A stretch of 64,000 bases of DNA from Enterococcus_D sp050529585 (GTDB lineage: Bacteria > Bacillota > Bacilli > Lactobacillales > Enterococcaceae). Each line of letters starts with the position of its first letter. Position 1 is the first letter of the stretch. Of the stretch, positions 25,913-35,394 are shown piece by piece. Position numbers and translations under genes: made by a program. Location: assembly GCF_050529585.1 (NCBI RefSeq), contig NZ_CP172882.1:1364001-1428000 (forward strand), written 5' to 3'. A model generated the notes under the pieces. It was not told the origin of the DNA, searched no databases, and was given only the letters and a program-made list of their open reading frames with translations.

Positions 25913-26830
25913 CTAAATAAATATCTCTTTGACTTCGACTTCTGGCAACAATTCATGGATGAAGTCTGCTTGTGCTAAATCATCAGAGAAAGCTGTTGCA
26001 CTTCCGCAAGCCACACCCCATTTGAATGCGTCAACGACATCTTGCGTTTTCGCATAGCGCCCAATAAATCCTGCAATCATTGAATCACCGGCCCCAACCG
26101 AATTTTTCAATGGGCGTTTCAGTACATTTGTTTGGTAGATTTTATCGCCGCTAAATAATAAAGCGCCGTCGCCACCTAAAGACACGATGACATTTTTTGC
26201 ACCGTCTTGTAACATTTTTTGGCCGTATGGCAATATATCCTCTATCGTTGAAAATGAGGTTTCGTATAATTCTGCCAGCTCATGATTATTTGGTTTGATC
26301 AATAGTGGTCGGGCAGGTAAAGCCGCAAATAGTTCAGCACCAGTGGTGTCAATGACGAAATCAGCACCAGCTTTTTGGACCAATGAGATCAATTCTTCAT
26401 AAAAATCTGCAGCAAGACCAGCAGGTTTACTGCCAGACAAAATTACAATATCGTGTGGTTGCAATTGGTTGAATTTGGCTTTTAAATCAGCAATTTCATC
26501 AGCGTGAATGGCTGGACCTAATCCGTTGATTTCGGTTTCTTCACCAGATTTAAGTTTGATGTTGATTCTGGTATCATCAGCAACGGCCGTAAATTGATTG
26601 TGAATGGCTTCTTTTGTTAACCAGTCGCTGATAAACTTCCCCGTAAATCCGCCGACAAAGCCCAATGCAGTCGAATCAATATTGATCCGTTTCAAAATCC
26701 GCGAAACATTGATTCCTTTCCCACCAGGTAATTTGAAATCTTGGGTCATTTTGTTTAGGGCACCAATCGTTAGTTGATCGACATGAACAATAAAATCGAT
26801 CGATGGATTGAGTGTTACCGTGTAAATCAT
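25913..26830 (-). CDS. fruK: 1-phosphofructokinase
   Basis: A 305-residue PfkB/ribokinase-family kinase that phosphorylates fructose-1-P to fructose-1,6-bisphosphate. The substrate loop LPGGKGINVSRIL lies near residues 34-46. The C-terminal catalytic motif NSVGAGDSMIAGF carries the base Asp249. The start is the ATG at 26830 (MIYTVTLNPSIDF) with GGAGG 7 bases upstream and a 4-base ATGA overlap with the fruR stop. It processes the product of FruA, and F1P is the likely signal for FruR. Confidence 0.95.
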   Translation of the reverse strand: MIYTVTLNPSIDFIVHVDQLTIGALNKMTQDFKLPGGKGINVSRILKRINIDSTALGFVGGFTGKFISDWLTKEAIHNQFTAVADDTRINIKLKSGEETEINGLGPAIHADEIADLKAKFNQLQPHDIVILSGSKPAGLAADFYEELISLVQKAGADFVIDTTGAELFAALPARPLLIKPNNHELAELYETSFSTIEDILPYGQKMLQDGAKNVIVSLGGDGALLFSGDKIYQTNVLKRPLKNSVGAGDSMIAGFIGRYAKTQDVVDAFKWGVACGSATAFSDDLAQADFIHELLPEVEVKEIFI

Positions 26831-27582
26831 TCGAATACCTCCAATAAAGTTGTTTTTGCTCGGAATTTCGTGAGATAATTTTTCGGGCAATAATCGGTAA
26901 TGATCGTTGCAGCTTCGATCGCTGCCACTTGGGCAAAGGTGGTTTGCTGAAATTTGGAATGATCCAATAGCACGTAAGCTTGCTGGCTTTGCTCAATGGC
27001 TATTTGCTTGATGGTCGCTTCTTCCGGATCTGGTGTCGTAAATCCGGCTTCAGTATGACCACCATTCATCCCCATAAAACAGCGATTGAAACGTAATTTT
27101 CGCAGCTGCTCAGAAGCACTGATTCCCAAAACAGCATTTGTCGCAATCTTGATCGTTCCACCCAAGATCAATGTATCGATACCATGATCGATCAACAGCG
27201 AAGCATGTTTGACAGAATTTGTGACGACTTTCAACTCTTGAATCTTTGATAAAAAAGGAATCATTTCTAAAGTGGTTGTGCCTGCGTCTAAATAGATCAC
27301 TTCGCCGTCCTTGATCAGGCGGGCAGCTTGTTTGGCAATCAACTGTTTTTCAGACTGGAACTTTGCTGTTTTTTCGGTCATACTCGGTTCAAATCCCAGT
27401 TGCTGACTTTTTTTCGCACCACCATGTATTCGAACGAGCAATCCTTTGTCTTCCAAATCTTGTAAATCCCTGCGGATAGTAGATTCTGAAGCTTCAAGTA
27501 ATTGGATCAGGTCACTGACTTTGACGATTTCCTCTAGTTCTAAACGGTTCAAAATGGTCTGATGCCGCTCTTCTGTAAGCAT
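26827..27582 (-). CDS. fruR: DeoR-family fructose operon regulator FruR
   Basis: A 251-residue repressor. The N-terminal winged helix carries the DeoR motif VSDLIQLLEASESTIRRDLQDLEDKG at about residues 18-43, followed by the wing RIHGGA. The C-terminal DeoRC sugar-phosphate-sensing domain includes IYLDAGTTTLEM and a late ITDYCPK. Expected inducer: fructose-1-P. The start chosen is the ATG at 27582 (MLTEERHQTIL) with GAGG 8 bases upstream. First gene of fruRKA and translationally coupled to fruK. Paired repeats at its promoter suggest autoregulation. Confidence 0.93.
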   Translation of the reverse strand: MLTEERHQTILNRLELEEIVKVSDLIQLLEASESTIRRDLQDLEDKGLLVRIHGGAKKSQQLGFEPSMTEKTAKFQSEKQLIAKQAARLIKDGEVIYLDAGTTTLEMIPFLSKIQELKVVTNSVKHASLLIDHGIDTLILGGTIKIATNAVLGISASEQLRKLRFNRCFMGMNGGHTEAGFTTPDPEEATIKQIAIEQSQQAYVLLDHSKFQQTTFAQVAAIEAATIITDYCPKNYLTKFRAKTTLLEVFE

Positions 27583-27604
27583 TTTCATCACCTCTTCACT
27601 TGTC

Positions 27605-27633
27605 ATAGTACCATAGCAAACATCCAAAATCAA
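27605..27633 (-). promoter_or_regulatory. Promoter of fruRKA
   Basis: On the minus strand TTGATT (27633-27628) and TACTAT (27610-27605) are separated by exactly 17 bases. One copy of the 13-bp repeat lies in the spacer and overlaps the -35. Confidence 0.7.
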
Positions 27634-27660
27634 TCAAAAACAACAAAAAACATCCAAAAT
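27618..27660. repeat. Two 13-bp direct repeats, candidate FruR operators
   Basis: AAACATCCAAAAT occurs at 27618-27630 and again, identically, at 27648-27660. The repeats are 30 bp apart (about three helical turns), so a repressor would meet both on the same DNA face. One copy overlaps the fruR promoter. Confidence 0.65.
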
Positions 27661-27673
27661 GTAAGCGTAAATA
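27659..27673. promoter_or_regulatory. cre-like catabolite-control site
   Basis: ATGTAAGCGTAAATA matches the cre consensus WTGNAANCGNWNNCW at all but one defined position. It lies between the divergent fruR and amylase promoters, so CcpA could act on either unit. Confidence 0.45.
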
Positions 27674-27781
27674 TTATTAAACGGTCATAATCGTTCAGAT
27701 AGTCAGTCATCCAACAGGGTAAAATGGTTTAACATTTGACAATTTCGCCTATTCTTTGGCTTAATTGAATGAGGGGGGATT

Positions 27782-29251
27782 ATGATGACAAACAAAATTG
27801 TTTTACAAGGTTTTGAATGGGATTTACCGGCAGATAGCCAACATTGGAATAAGTTAAAAGATATGGGTCAAGAATTAAAAGAATATGGCTTCACAGCAAT
27901 TTGGCTTCCTCCTGCTTATAAAGGAACAGCTGGTTCTAAAGATGTCGGATATGGGGTATATGATTACTATGATTTAGGCGAGTTTGATCAAAAAGGGTCA
28001 ATCCCTACTAAATATGGTACCAAAGATGAATATTTAGCTGCCATCAAGTCGTTAAAAGAACACGGCTTGGAAGTTTACGCCGATATCGTTTTTAATCATT
28101 TGATCGGCGGCGATGAAAAAGAAGTCATACCTGCTGTAAAATACGATTGGAACAATCGAAATGAACAGATCAGTTGTGAAGAAGAGATCGAAGCGTGGAC
28201 CAGATTCACCTTCCCTGGTCGTAAGGGCATGTATAATGATTATATATGGACTTGGAAAAACTTTTCTGGTGTCGACTATGATGATCGGACCAAAGATCAT
28301 GCGTTATTCAACATCGCAGACAAAGGGTGGGAAAATCAGGTTGACGACGAAATGGGCAATTATGATTATTTGATGGGCTGCGATCTCGATATGGAAAATC
28401 CTGAGACGGTCGAGCAATTAGACAAATGGGGCAAGTGGTATTTAGCCTTAACGGATGTCGACGGATTCCGATTGGATGCAGTCAAACATATCGAATTCAA
28501 TTACTATGCAGATTGGTTATTGAACCGTCGAGCTGAAAAGGGTGAGCAGCTTTTCGTCGTTGGAGAGTACTGGTCTGGTGATTTACCTAAGTTAGAAGAG
28601 TATCTTGACTCTTCTGGCAATTTGATCAATTTGTTCGATGTACCTTTGCATTATAATTTATATGAAGCATCTCATTCAAATGGTGCATATGACATGAGTC
28701 AAATTTTTGCCAATACATTGATTGACTCAAGGGAGGACTATGCTGTTACGTTTGTTGACAACCATGATACACAAGTCGGTCAAAGTTTAGAATCATGGGT
28801 CGATGGATGGTTCAAAGTCCATGCTTATTCGTTGATTCTCCTGCGCAAAGCAGGCACGCCAGTTGTCTTCTGGGGAGATCTGTTTGGTATCCCTGAACAA
28901 AACGTTGGGCCAGTGGGTGATGCTCTGATCCATATGATGAAATTACGAGAAAAATTGGCTTTCGGCAATCAAGTAGATTATTTTGATGATCCTAGCGTCG
29001 TTGGTTGGGTGTTGACCGGTGATTATGACCATGAACTTTCCGGTTTAGCGGTAGTGATGACCAATGCACAAGGTGCGGAAAAAGAGATGACCATTAGTGC
29101 GATCCATGGCGGTGAAACGTTTGTTGATATTTTAGGCAACAATCAAGCCCAAGTAGTTCTTGATGATACTGGAAAAGGGGTATTCCCAGTGAATGATGGG
29201 CAAGTATCGATCTATGTCAATCAGAAATTGGTTGAAAAGTATTTTCAATAA
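27782..29251 (+). CDS. Cytoplasmic alpha-amylase (GH13)
   Basis: A 489-residue GH13 glycosidase of the short bacterial cytoplasmic type. The catalytic residues are visible: Asp232 in DGFRLDAVKH, Glu262 in VVGEYWSG and Asp329 in FVDNHD. The N-terminus is QGFEWDLPADSQHW with no signal peptide, so it acts on internal maltodextrin or glycogen-like glucan. Two adjacent ATG codons (27782, 27785) follow GAGGGGGG. TTGACA at 27736 is a good -35, with a poor -10 (TTAATT). It is divergent from fruR; no maltodextrin transporter or glycogen gene is near. Confidence 0.93.
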   Translation: MMTNKIVLQGFEWDLPADSQHWNKLKDMGQELKEYGFTAIWLPPAYKGTAGSKDVGYGVYDYYDLGEFDQKGSIPTKYGTKDEYLAAIKSLKEHGLEVYADIVFNHLIGGDEKEVIPAVKYDWNNRNEQISCEEEIEAWTRFTFPGRKGMYNDYIWTWKNFSGVDYDDRTKDHALFNIADKGWENQVDDEMGNYDYLMGCDLDMENPETVEQLDKWGKWYLALTDVDGFRLDAVKHIEFNYYADWLLNRRAEKGEQLFVVGEYWSGDLPKLEEYLDSSGNLINLFDVPLHYNLYEASHSNGAYDMSQIFANTLIDSREDYAVTFVDNHDTQVGQSLESWVDGWFKVHAYSLILLRKAGTPVVFWGDLFGIPEQNVGPVGDALIHMMKLREKLAFGNQVDYFDDPSVVGWVLTGDYDHELSGLAVVMTNAQGAEKEMTISAIHGGETFVDILGNNQAQVVLDDTGKGVFPVNDGQVSIYVNQKLVEKYFQ

Positions 29252-29259
29252 ACGCAAAT

Positions 29260-29301
29260 AAAAAAGGAAAAGAGACCAGCTAGGTCTCTTTTCCTTTTTT
29301 T
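29260..29301. terminator. Bidirectional terminator between amylase and the ClC gene
   Basis: A perfect 18-bp stem, arms 29260-29277 and 29283-29300, around a 5-base loop, with outer A and T runs serving both directions. Confidence 0.9.
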
Positions 29302-29302
29302 G

Positions 29303-30847
29303 TTAGGGGGTATTTTGATTGAACAATAATGCTTTTGCTTTGATCAGTTTCGTTGAACTGACAGAATCAGTCACGACCATAAGCAAATCACCAGATTGAA
29401 GAATGGTATCACCTTTAGGGATCAGTTCGTGTTCACCGCGTCGGATCCGGATCAGCAAACTATTTTCAGGCCAATTCAGATCACGAACAGCACAGCCATC
29501 ATACATGCTTCCAACAGTTACTGGCAATTCGATCACGTGGGTTTTCCCTTTGATTGCAGCTGTCTTATTGGTATGAAGACGCTCTAGCAGCGTTTCATAG
29601 ATTGGATGACCGCCTAACAGATCGACGACCAAGTATGCCGTCAAACTGACCAGGCCAAGAGGCATCAAGTGATTGATAGACCCGACCATCTCAGTCACTA
29701 AAATGATCGCAGTCAGCGGTGCTTTGCCGATAGCGGTGAAATAGCCTGCCATTGCAACGATCACAAAGTTTTTTATGTAAAGTGCGTCTAAGCCAAACCA
29801 AGTATGCAGTATCGATCCATAGATTCCCCCCAAGATTGCGCCAAGCGTTAAAATAGGCAAAAAAATACCGCCGGGCAACCCCGAACCATAAGAGACCATT
29901 GAGAATAGATAACGCAGCAAAAATAGACCAACCAAAAGCAAGAGGGGTTGTTGCAAATGTCCCAAATTGAGAATGATCTGATTGCCGCCGCCTAAATAGC
30001 TAGGGAAAAATAGACCGATCGGTACAATCAGCGTAAAGGGGATCAGGCTATACCAACTTGATTTTATTGGTAGCTTTTTAAATAATGATGGCAATGACAA
30101 TAGATTCAATTGGTAGATTCTACCCATAATGCCTAAAATAAGACCTAGCACCACTAAAGCACCATAAAACTTTAGGGGTAAGTCTTTGATCGTTCCCTGA
30201 TACAAGACAGGTTGCAAGCCGAAAAAATATAAGGAAACAAAGTTAGCGGTGATTGCTGAGGTTAGAGCAGTCAACCAAACCAATGGAGAAAAGGAATGAT
30301 GGATTTCTTCTAATACAAACAAAAGTCCGGCAATCGGTGCGTTGAATGCTGCCGATAATCCTGCACTAGCCCCACTGGAAATCAGAATTTTTTCTTCATA
30401 AGAAGGTCCTTTGAACCAGGTGCTGATTCCTTGACCGACGGCTGCTCCTAATTGGATCGAGGGTCCTTCACGACCTAAGAAAAGCCCTGATCCGACACTT
30501 AAGATACCGCCGATAAATTTTTTCCATAAGACTGCAAACCAATTGTAAGAGAATTCTCCTGCTAATACACCTTCTACTTGCGGAATGCCACTGCCTTTGA
30601 TATTCGGTTCAGAATGAACGAGTAAAGCAATAATTGCTGCTGTAATAAGCGATACCATCAACCATAATGGAATGTATTGCAGGTGATCACCCAGATAGAG
30701 ATAAATCGATACCACCAAGTCGCTTAAGGTTTCAATCAACAGTCGGAATAAACTGACGATCACCCCTGCAGCTGCACCTACGATCATTCCCTTAAAAATA
30801 AAGAGCAAGCGCGTTGTATCTATATAATTTTTATTTAGGTATTTCAT
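29303..30847 (-). CDS. ClC-family H+/Cl- exchanger with C-terminal TrkA_C domain
   Basis: A 514-residue ClC protein. The selectivity motifs are intact: GSGIP at about 85-89, GREGPS with gating Glu127, and GGIFLP. An internal proton-transfer Glu (Glu181 in FVLEEIHHSF) and the coordinating Tyr in HPIYETLL are present, so it should exchange Cl- for H+ rather than act as a channel. The last ~80 residues form a TrkA_C/RCK-C-like regulatory domain (ENSLLIRIRRGEHELIPKGDT). The ATG at 30847 has GGGG 6 bases upstream; the GTG four codons earlier abuts the ribosome site. Likely role: acid or chloride homeostasis. Confidence 0.93.
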   Translation of the reverse strand: MKYLNKNYIDTTRLLFIFKGMIVGAAAGVIVSLFRLLIETLSDLVVSIYLYLGDHLQYIPLWLMVSLITAAIIALLVHSEPNIKGSGIPQVEGVLAGEFSYNWFAVLWKKFIGGILSVGSGLFLGREGPSIQLGAAVGQGISTWFKGPSYEEKILISSGASAGLSAAFNAPIAGLLFVLEEIHHSFSPLVWLTALTSAITANFVSLYFFGLQPVLYQGTIKDLPLKFYGALVVLGLILGIMGRIYQLNLLSLPSLFKKLPIKSSWYSLIPFTLIVPIGLFFPSYLGGGNQIILNLGHLQQPLLLLVGLFLLRYLFSMVSYGSGLPGGIFLPILTLGAILGGIYGSILHTWFGLDALYIKNFVIVAMAGYFTAIGKAPLTAIILVTEMVGSINHLMPLGLVSLTAYLVVDLLGGHPIYETLLERLHTNKTAAIKGKTHVIELPVTVGSMYDGCAVRDLNWPENSLLIRIRRGEHELIPKGDTILQSGDLLMVVTDSVSSTKLIKAKALLFNQNTP

Positions 30848-31042
30848 TTGATTCCCCACTTTCCTTTCTATGGTAATCCTATCTGGTTTATATCACAATA
30901 GTTTTTTGATAAACCAACTTACATAAATATTGGGCAAAAAAGGTGATTCGCGAGAAAATATCTCAACAGCGGAATGAAAGCGGGTGAATAATCAATAGGA
31001 AGAGTTGTTGATTTGAATCAGAGAAATTTTCGACCCGTTCGG

Positions 31043-31071
31043 TTTTCCGAAGCAATGGATAATGCTATAAT
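31043..31071 (+). promoter_or_regulatory. Promoter of pcrA-ligA-camS
   Basis: TGCTATAAT at 31063-31071 is an extended -10. It lies inside the longest possible pcrA frame, which supports the later start at 31106. Confidence 0.65.
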
Positions 31072-31105
31072 TGAAGAGATTGAGAAAGAAAGGATGTTTA
31101 AAAAC

Positions 31106-33349
31106 ATGTCATCCAAAATTGAATTATTGGCACGAATGAATCCACGGCAAAAAGAAGCCGTTATGCATACTGAAGGTCCGCTTTTATTGATGGCGGGCGC
31201 TGGTAGTGGCAAAACGCGGGTGTTGACCCATCGCATCGCGTATTTGATAGAAGAAAAAGGCGTCAATCCATGGAATATTTTAGCAATCACGTTTACCAAC
31301 AAAGCAGCCAAAGAGATGAAAGAACGGGTCACCAACTTGTTAGGCAGTGGTGGAGAAGATGTATGGGTATCAACATTTCACTCGATGTGTGTCCGCATTT
31401 TGCGTAGAGATGTCGATCGCATCGGCTATGCCAAAAGCTTCACGATCGTGGACACTTCTGAGCAAAATACTTTAATGAAACGGATCTTGAAAGAACTGAA
31501 TATCGATCCGAAAAAATACGATCCTCGCTCGATTCTAGGGGCAATTTCTCATGCAAAAAATGAATTGCAAACGCCAGAAGCTTACCAAGCGTTAGAAGGT
31601 AGTTTATTCGAACAGATTGTAGGTCGTTGTTATGCGCTGTATCAAAAAGAATTGCGTAATAATCAGTGTATGGATTTTGATGATTTGATCATGAACACGA
31701 TTCGCTTGCTGCAAGAAAACGAAGATGCCTTGCAATTTTACCAACGTAAATTCCACTATATCCATGTCGACGAGTATCAAGATACCAACCATGCACAATA
31801 CACATTGGTTAATTTATTGGCTGCTCGCTTCAAGAATCTATGTGTCGTCGGCGATGCTGACCAAAGTATCTATGGATGGCGAGGCGCCAATATGCAAAAT
31901 ATCTTGGACTTTGAAAAAGACTATCCTAACGCGACAACCATATTATTGGAACAAAATTACCGCTCCACGCAAACGATTTTGTCGGCAGCCAACCAAGTGA
32001 TTCGTAATAATCGCAATCGTCCGGATAAAAAATTGTGGACGGAAAATGCCGCTGGCGAAAAAATCACCTATTATCGCGGTGACAGCGAACGAGATGAAGC
32101 ACGCTTTATTGTCAGTGAGATGCAAAAGCAAATTGCCGAAAAGAATCGGAAATTTGGCGATTTTGCTATTTTATACCGTACCAATGCCCAATCACGGATC
32201 ATTGAAGAAATGCTTTTGAAAGCCAACGTTCCATATACGATGGTGGGAGGAAGAAAGTTTTATGACCGTAAAGAAATCCGTGATATTCTCGCTTATCTAT
32301 CTGCAATTGCGAATCCAAGTGACTCTTTGAGTTTAGAACGTATCATCAATGTACCTAAACGAAGTATCGGTGCAACATCCGTAGAAAAATTACGGGCTTT
32401 TGCCTCTATGCATGAATGGTCGCTATTAGAAGCGGCCATCAATGTTGATCTAGCCAATATTTCCGGAAAAGCAGGAAAGGAAATCGGCAGTTTTGGGATG
32501 ATGATGGCAGGTTTTGCTGAGATGATTCCGTATCTGTCGATCACCGAATTGACCAAAGAGATTCTAGATAAAACCGGCTATCGTCAGGAATTAGAGAATC
32601 AAAATAACTTAGAAGCCCAAGCACGTTTAGAAAACTTAGAAGAGTTTTTATCTGTGACGCAAGAATTTGATCAACGTTTTGAAAGTCAAAATGAGGATGA
32701 TGCCGATGCACCAGATGAAAAACTGACTGTTTTCTTAAATGATCTGGCCCTTTTATCAGATGTCGACAGTTATGAAGAAGAAAGCAGCCAAGTAACATTG
32801 ATGACGCTGCATGCTGCGAAAGGTCTCGAGTTTCCTGTAGTCTTCTTGATTGGACTAGAAGAAAATATCTTCCCCCTTTCAAGAGCGTTGATGGAAGAAA
32901 GTGAATTAGAAGAAGAGCGACGTTTGGCTTATGTGGGGATCACTCGTGCGGAAGAAGAGCTATTCATGACCAACGCGTTTTCTCGTACATTATACGGTCG
33001 GACGCAATACAATCGTCCATCAAGATTTATTGAAGAAATCGAAAAAGACTTATTACAGTCTTTAGGGGAAAGACAGCAGCCAAAGGCCCAAACACCCTTT
33101 CAACCGAAAGTGTTCAAACCCGGCTATACCCAACCCCGTCAAACGACAGTCAATTCAAAACAAACCACTGCCGCTGCTGGCAGTCAATGGCAAGTAGGGG
33201 AAAAGGTCAATCATAAGAAATGGGGTCTGGGTACGATCGTTCGGACATCTGGCAGCGCCCAAGACACAGAACTGGATGTTGCCTTCCCGCAACAAGGAGT
33301 CAAACGATTATTAGCGGCATTTGCCCCAATCGAAAAAATTGAAAAGTAA
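31106..33349 (+). CDS. pcrA: ATP-dependent DNA helicase PcrA
   Basis: A 747-residue superfamily-1A 3'-5' helicase for repair and plasmid rolling-circle replication. Motifs: Walker A AGAGSGKT near residue 32, IHVDEYQDTN (II), GDADQSIYGWRGA (III), QNYRSTQ (IV), TLHAAKGLEFPVV (V) and VGITRAEEEL (VI). The C-terminus has the Tudor-like RNA-polymerase-binding segment KVNHKKWGLGTIVR. The start at MSSKIELLARMNPRQ (31106) is preferred because an extended -10 promoter lies at 31063-31071 and family proteins begin here; the longest frame from a TTG at 31013 would overlap that promoter. ligA starts 14 bases after the stop. Confidence 0.96.
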   Translation: MSSKIELLARMNPRQKEAVMHTEGPLLLMAGAGSGKTRVLTHRIAYLIEEKGVNPWNILAITFTNKAAKEMKERVTNLLGSGGEDVWVSTFHSMCVRILRRDVDRIGYAKSFTIVDTSEQNTLMKRILKELNIDPKKYDPRSILGAISHAKNELQTPEAYQALEGSLFEQIVGRCYALYQKELRNNQCMDFDDLIMNTIRLLQENEDALQFYQRKFHYIHVDEYQDTNHAQYTLVNLLAARFKNLCVVGDADQSIYGWRGANMQNILDFEKDYPNATTILLEQNYRSTQTILSAANQVIRNNRNRPDKKLWTENAAGEKITYYRGDSERDEARFIVSEMQKQIAEKNRKFGDFAILYRTNAQSRIIEEMLLKANVPYTMVGGRKFYDRKEIRDILAYLSAIANPSDSLSLERIINVPKRSIGATSVEKLRAFASMHEWSLLEAAINVDLANISGKAGKEIGSFGMMMAGFAEMIPYLSITELTKEILDKTGYRQELENQNNLEAQARLENLEEFLSVTQEFDQRFESQNEDDADAPDEKLTVFLNDLALLSDVDSYEEESSQVTLMTLHAAKGLEFPVVFLIGLEENIFPLSRALMEESELEEERRLAYVGITRAEEELFMTNAFSRTLYGRTQYNRPSRFIEEIEKDLLQSLGERQQPKAQTPFQPKVFKPGYTQPRQTTVNSKQTTAAAGSQWQVGEKVNHKKWGLGTIVRTSGSAQDTELDVAFPQQGVKRLLAAFAPIEKIEK

Positions 33350-33363
33350 GGAGGGCCTTGTCC

Positions 33364-35394
33364 ATGGAAATTCCGTCGAAAGAGCATCAAGAACGCGCCG
33401 AGGCGTTGCGCACAGAACTAAACCAGTATGCCTATGCTTACTATGTGAAAGATCAACCTGCAGTTGAAGACTATGTCTATGATCAATTGTATGCTGAACT
33501 AGTCGCATTAGAAACTGAATACCCTCAACTCGTCACAGAAGATTCACCTACCCAACGCGTGGGTGGGGTAATTTTGCCCGGTTTTGAGAAAGTGACCCAT
33601 GATATTCCTTTATACAGCTTAAATGATGTGTTTGATAAAGATGAAATCATTGCTTTTGATGCCCGCGTGCAAAAAGCACTAGGAAGAACAGTCGACTATG
33701 TCTGCGAATTGAAAATCGATGGTTTGTCGATTTCCCTTAAGTATGAAAATGGCCGATTTGTGCGTGGTGCTACCCGTGGTGATGGGACAGTTGGTGAAAA
33801 TATCACCGAAAATCTGAAAACAGTCAAATCGATTCCGTTGAAATTAAGAGAGCCTGTATCATTAGAAGTCCGCGGAGAATGTTATATGCCGAAAGCATCT
33901 TTTTTGAAGCTGAATACGCAGCGAGAAGAAGACGGATTAGAAGTGTTCGCCAATCCCAGAAATGCGGCTGCAGGTAGTTTACGGCAACTAGATACCCGAA
34001 TTGCTGCACAACGTAATTTGAGTACTTTCTTATACACGCTTGCTGACTTTGGTCCAATCGAGGCCCATGATCAATTTGAGGCATTGCATGAACTAGATCA
34101 ATTAGGTTTTCGTACCAATCATGAACGCCGGGTCTGTCATTCTATTGAAGAAGTATGGTCATATATTGAAGAATTCCATGAAAAACGCAGTCAATTGCCT
34201 TATGAAATCGATGGTGTCGTTATCAAAGTCAATCAATTCGCAGACCAGGATCAGTTAGGCTTTACAGTCAAAGCGCCACGCTGGGCTGCGGCCTATAAAT
34301 TTCCGCCAGAAGAAGCCGAGACAGTCGTTGAAACAATTGAATGGACGGTTGGGCGAACGGGGGTCGTTACGCCAACTGCGGTGATGACACCAGTACGTGT
34401 AGCCGGAACGACAGTTAGTCGAGCAAGTCTGCACAATGTCGATTTTATCAAAATGAAAGATATTCGCTTGAATGACGCCGTGATCATATATAAAGCAGGA
34501 GATATCATTCCTGAAGTGTCCAAAGTGTTGGTAGATAAACGAAACGCTGAAAGCCAGCCTTATGTTATGCCAACCCATTGTCCGATTTGTAAAAGCGAAT
34601 TGATTCATTTGGATGAAGAAGTCGCTTTGCGGTGTATCAACCCAAAATGTCCAGCACAAATCAAGGAAGGATTGAGTCATTTTGTGTCTCGGAATGCGAT
34701 GAATATTGATGGACTCGGTCCAAGAGTTTTGGCACAGATGTTTGATAAAGAATTGATCAATGATGCGGCTGGTTTATATTTCTTGACCGAAGCGCAGCTG
34801 CTGACTTTAGACAAGATCAAAGAAAAATCCGCCGCCAATTTGCTGCAATCGATTCAAGCCAGCAAAAGCAACTCGGTAGAACGCTTGATTTTTGGTTTAG
34901 GTATCCGTCATGTTGGATCAAAAGCGGCCAAGATTTTGGCAGAACATTTTGGTGATCTGCGTAAACTGCAGCAAGCGAAAGAAGAAGAAATCATTGCGTT
35001 GGAATCGATTGGACATACGATCGCAGAAAGTGTTGCAGCTTATTTTGCCAACCATGAAGTCCATGAATTGATCGATGAGTTTGAAAAAGGTGGCGTCAAT
35101 TTCACCTATTTAGGTGTGCGGCAGGCTGATTTATCCGCCGTTGATTCACCTTTCAAAGAGAAAACAGTGGTTTTAACAGGCAAACTGTCTCATTTTACCC
35201 GTGAAGAAGCGAAAGAAAAAATTGAAAATCTTGGCGGCAAAGTAACCGGTAGTGTTTCGAAAAAAACCGATATCGTGGTTGCTGGAGAAGATGCTGGCAG
35301 TAAATTGACGAAAGCCCAGAATTTAGGGGTGACTGTTTGGGAAGAAGCACAAATGGTTGCAGCTATTGAAGGGAGTCAGGTGGATGAAACGTAA
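33364..35394 (+). CDS. ligA: NAD-dependent DNA ligase LigA
   Basis: A 676-residue NAD+-dependent ligase sealing nicks in replication and repair. Domains in order: Ia (NAD binding, YYVKDQPAVEDYVYD), adenylation with nucleophile Lys117 in ELKIDG, OB fold, a four-Cys zinc finger (CPIC...CINPKCP), helix-hairpin-helix repeats and a C-terminal BRCT domain (KEKTVVLTGKLSHFTREEAKEKIENLGG). The ATG at 33364 has GGAGGG 8 bases upstream; a TTG two codons earlier is less likely. camS starts within its last codons. Confidence 0.97.
   Translation: MEIPSKEHQERAEALRTELNQYAYAYYVKDQPAVEDYVYDQLYAELVALETEYPQLVTEDSPTQRVGGVILPGFEKVTHDIPLYSLNDVFDKDEIIAFDARVQKALGRTVDYVCELKIDGLSISLKYENGRFVRGATRGDGTVGENITENLKTVKSIPLKLREPVSLEVRGECYMPKASFLKLNTQREEDGLEVFANPRNAAAGSLRQLDTRIAAQRNLSTFLYTLADFGPIEAHDQFEALHELDQLGFRTNHERRVCHSIEEVWSYIEEFHEKRSQLPYEIDGVVIKVNQFADQDQLGFTVKAPRWAAAYKFPPEEAETVVETIEWTVGRTGVVTPTAVMTPVRVAGTTVSRASLHNVDFIKMKDIRLNDAVIIYKAGDIIPEVSKVLVDKRNAESQPYVMPTHCPICKSELIHLDEEVALRCINPKCPAQIKEGLSHFVSRNAMNIDGLGPRVLAQMFDKELINDAAGLYFLTEAQLLTLDKIKEKSAANLLQSIQASKSNSVERLIFGLGIRHVGSKAAKILAEHFGDLRKLQQAKEEEIIALESIGHTIAESVAAYFANHEVHELIDEFEKGGVNFTYLGVRQADLSAVDSPFKEKTVVLTGKLSHFTREEAKEKIENLGGKVTGSVSKKTDIVVAGEDAGSKLTKAQNLGVTVWEEAQMVAAIEGSQVDET

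Noticed and set aside
31013..31105. N-terminal extension of PcrA from a TTG
   Set aside because: It would contain the extended -10 promoter at 31063-31071 and adds residues unlike the family.
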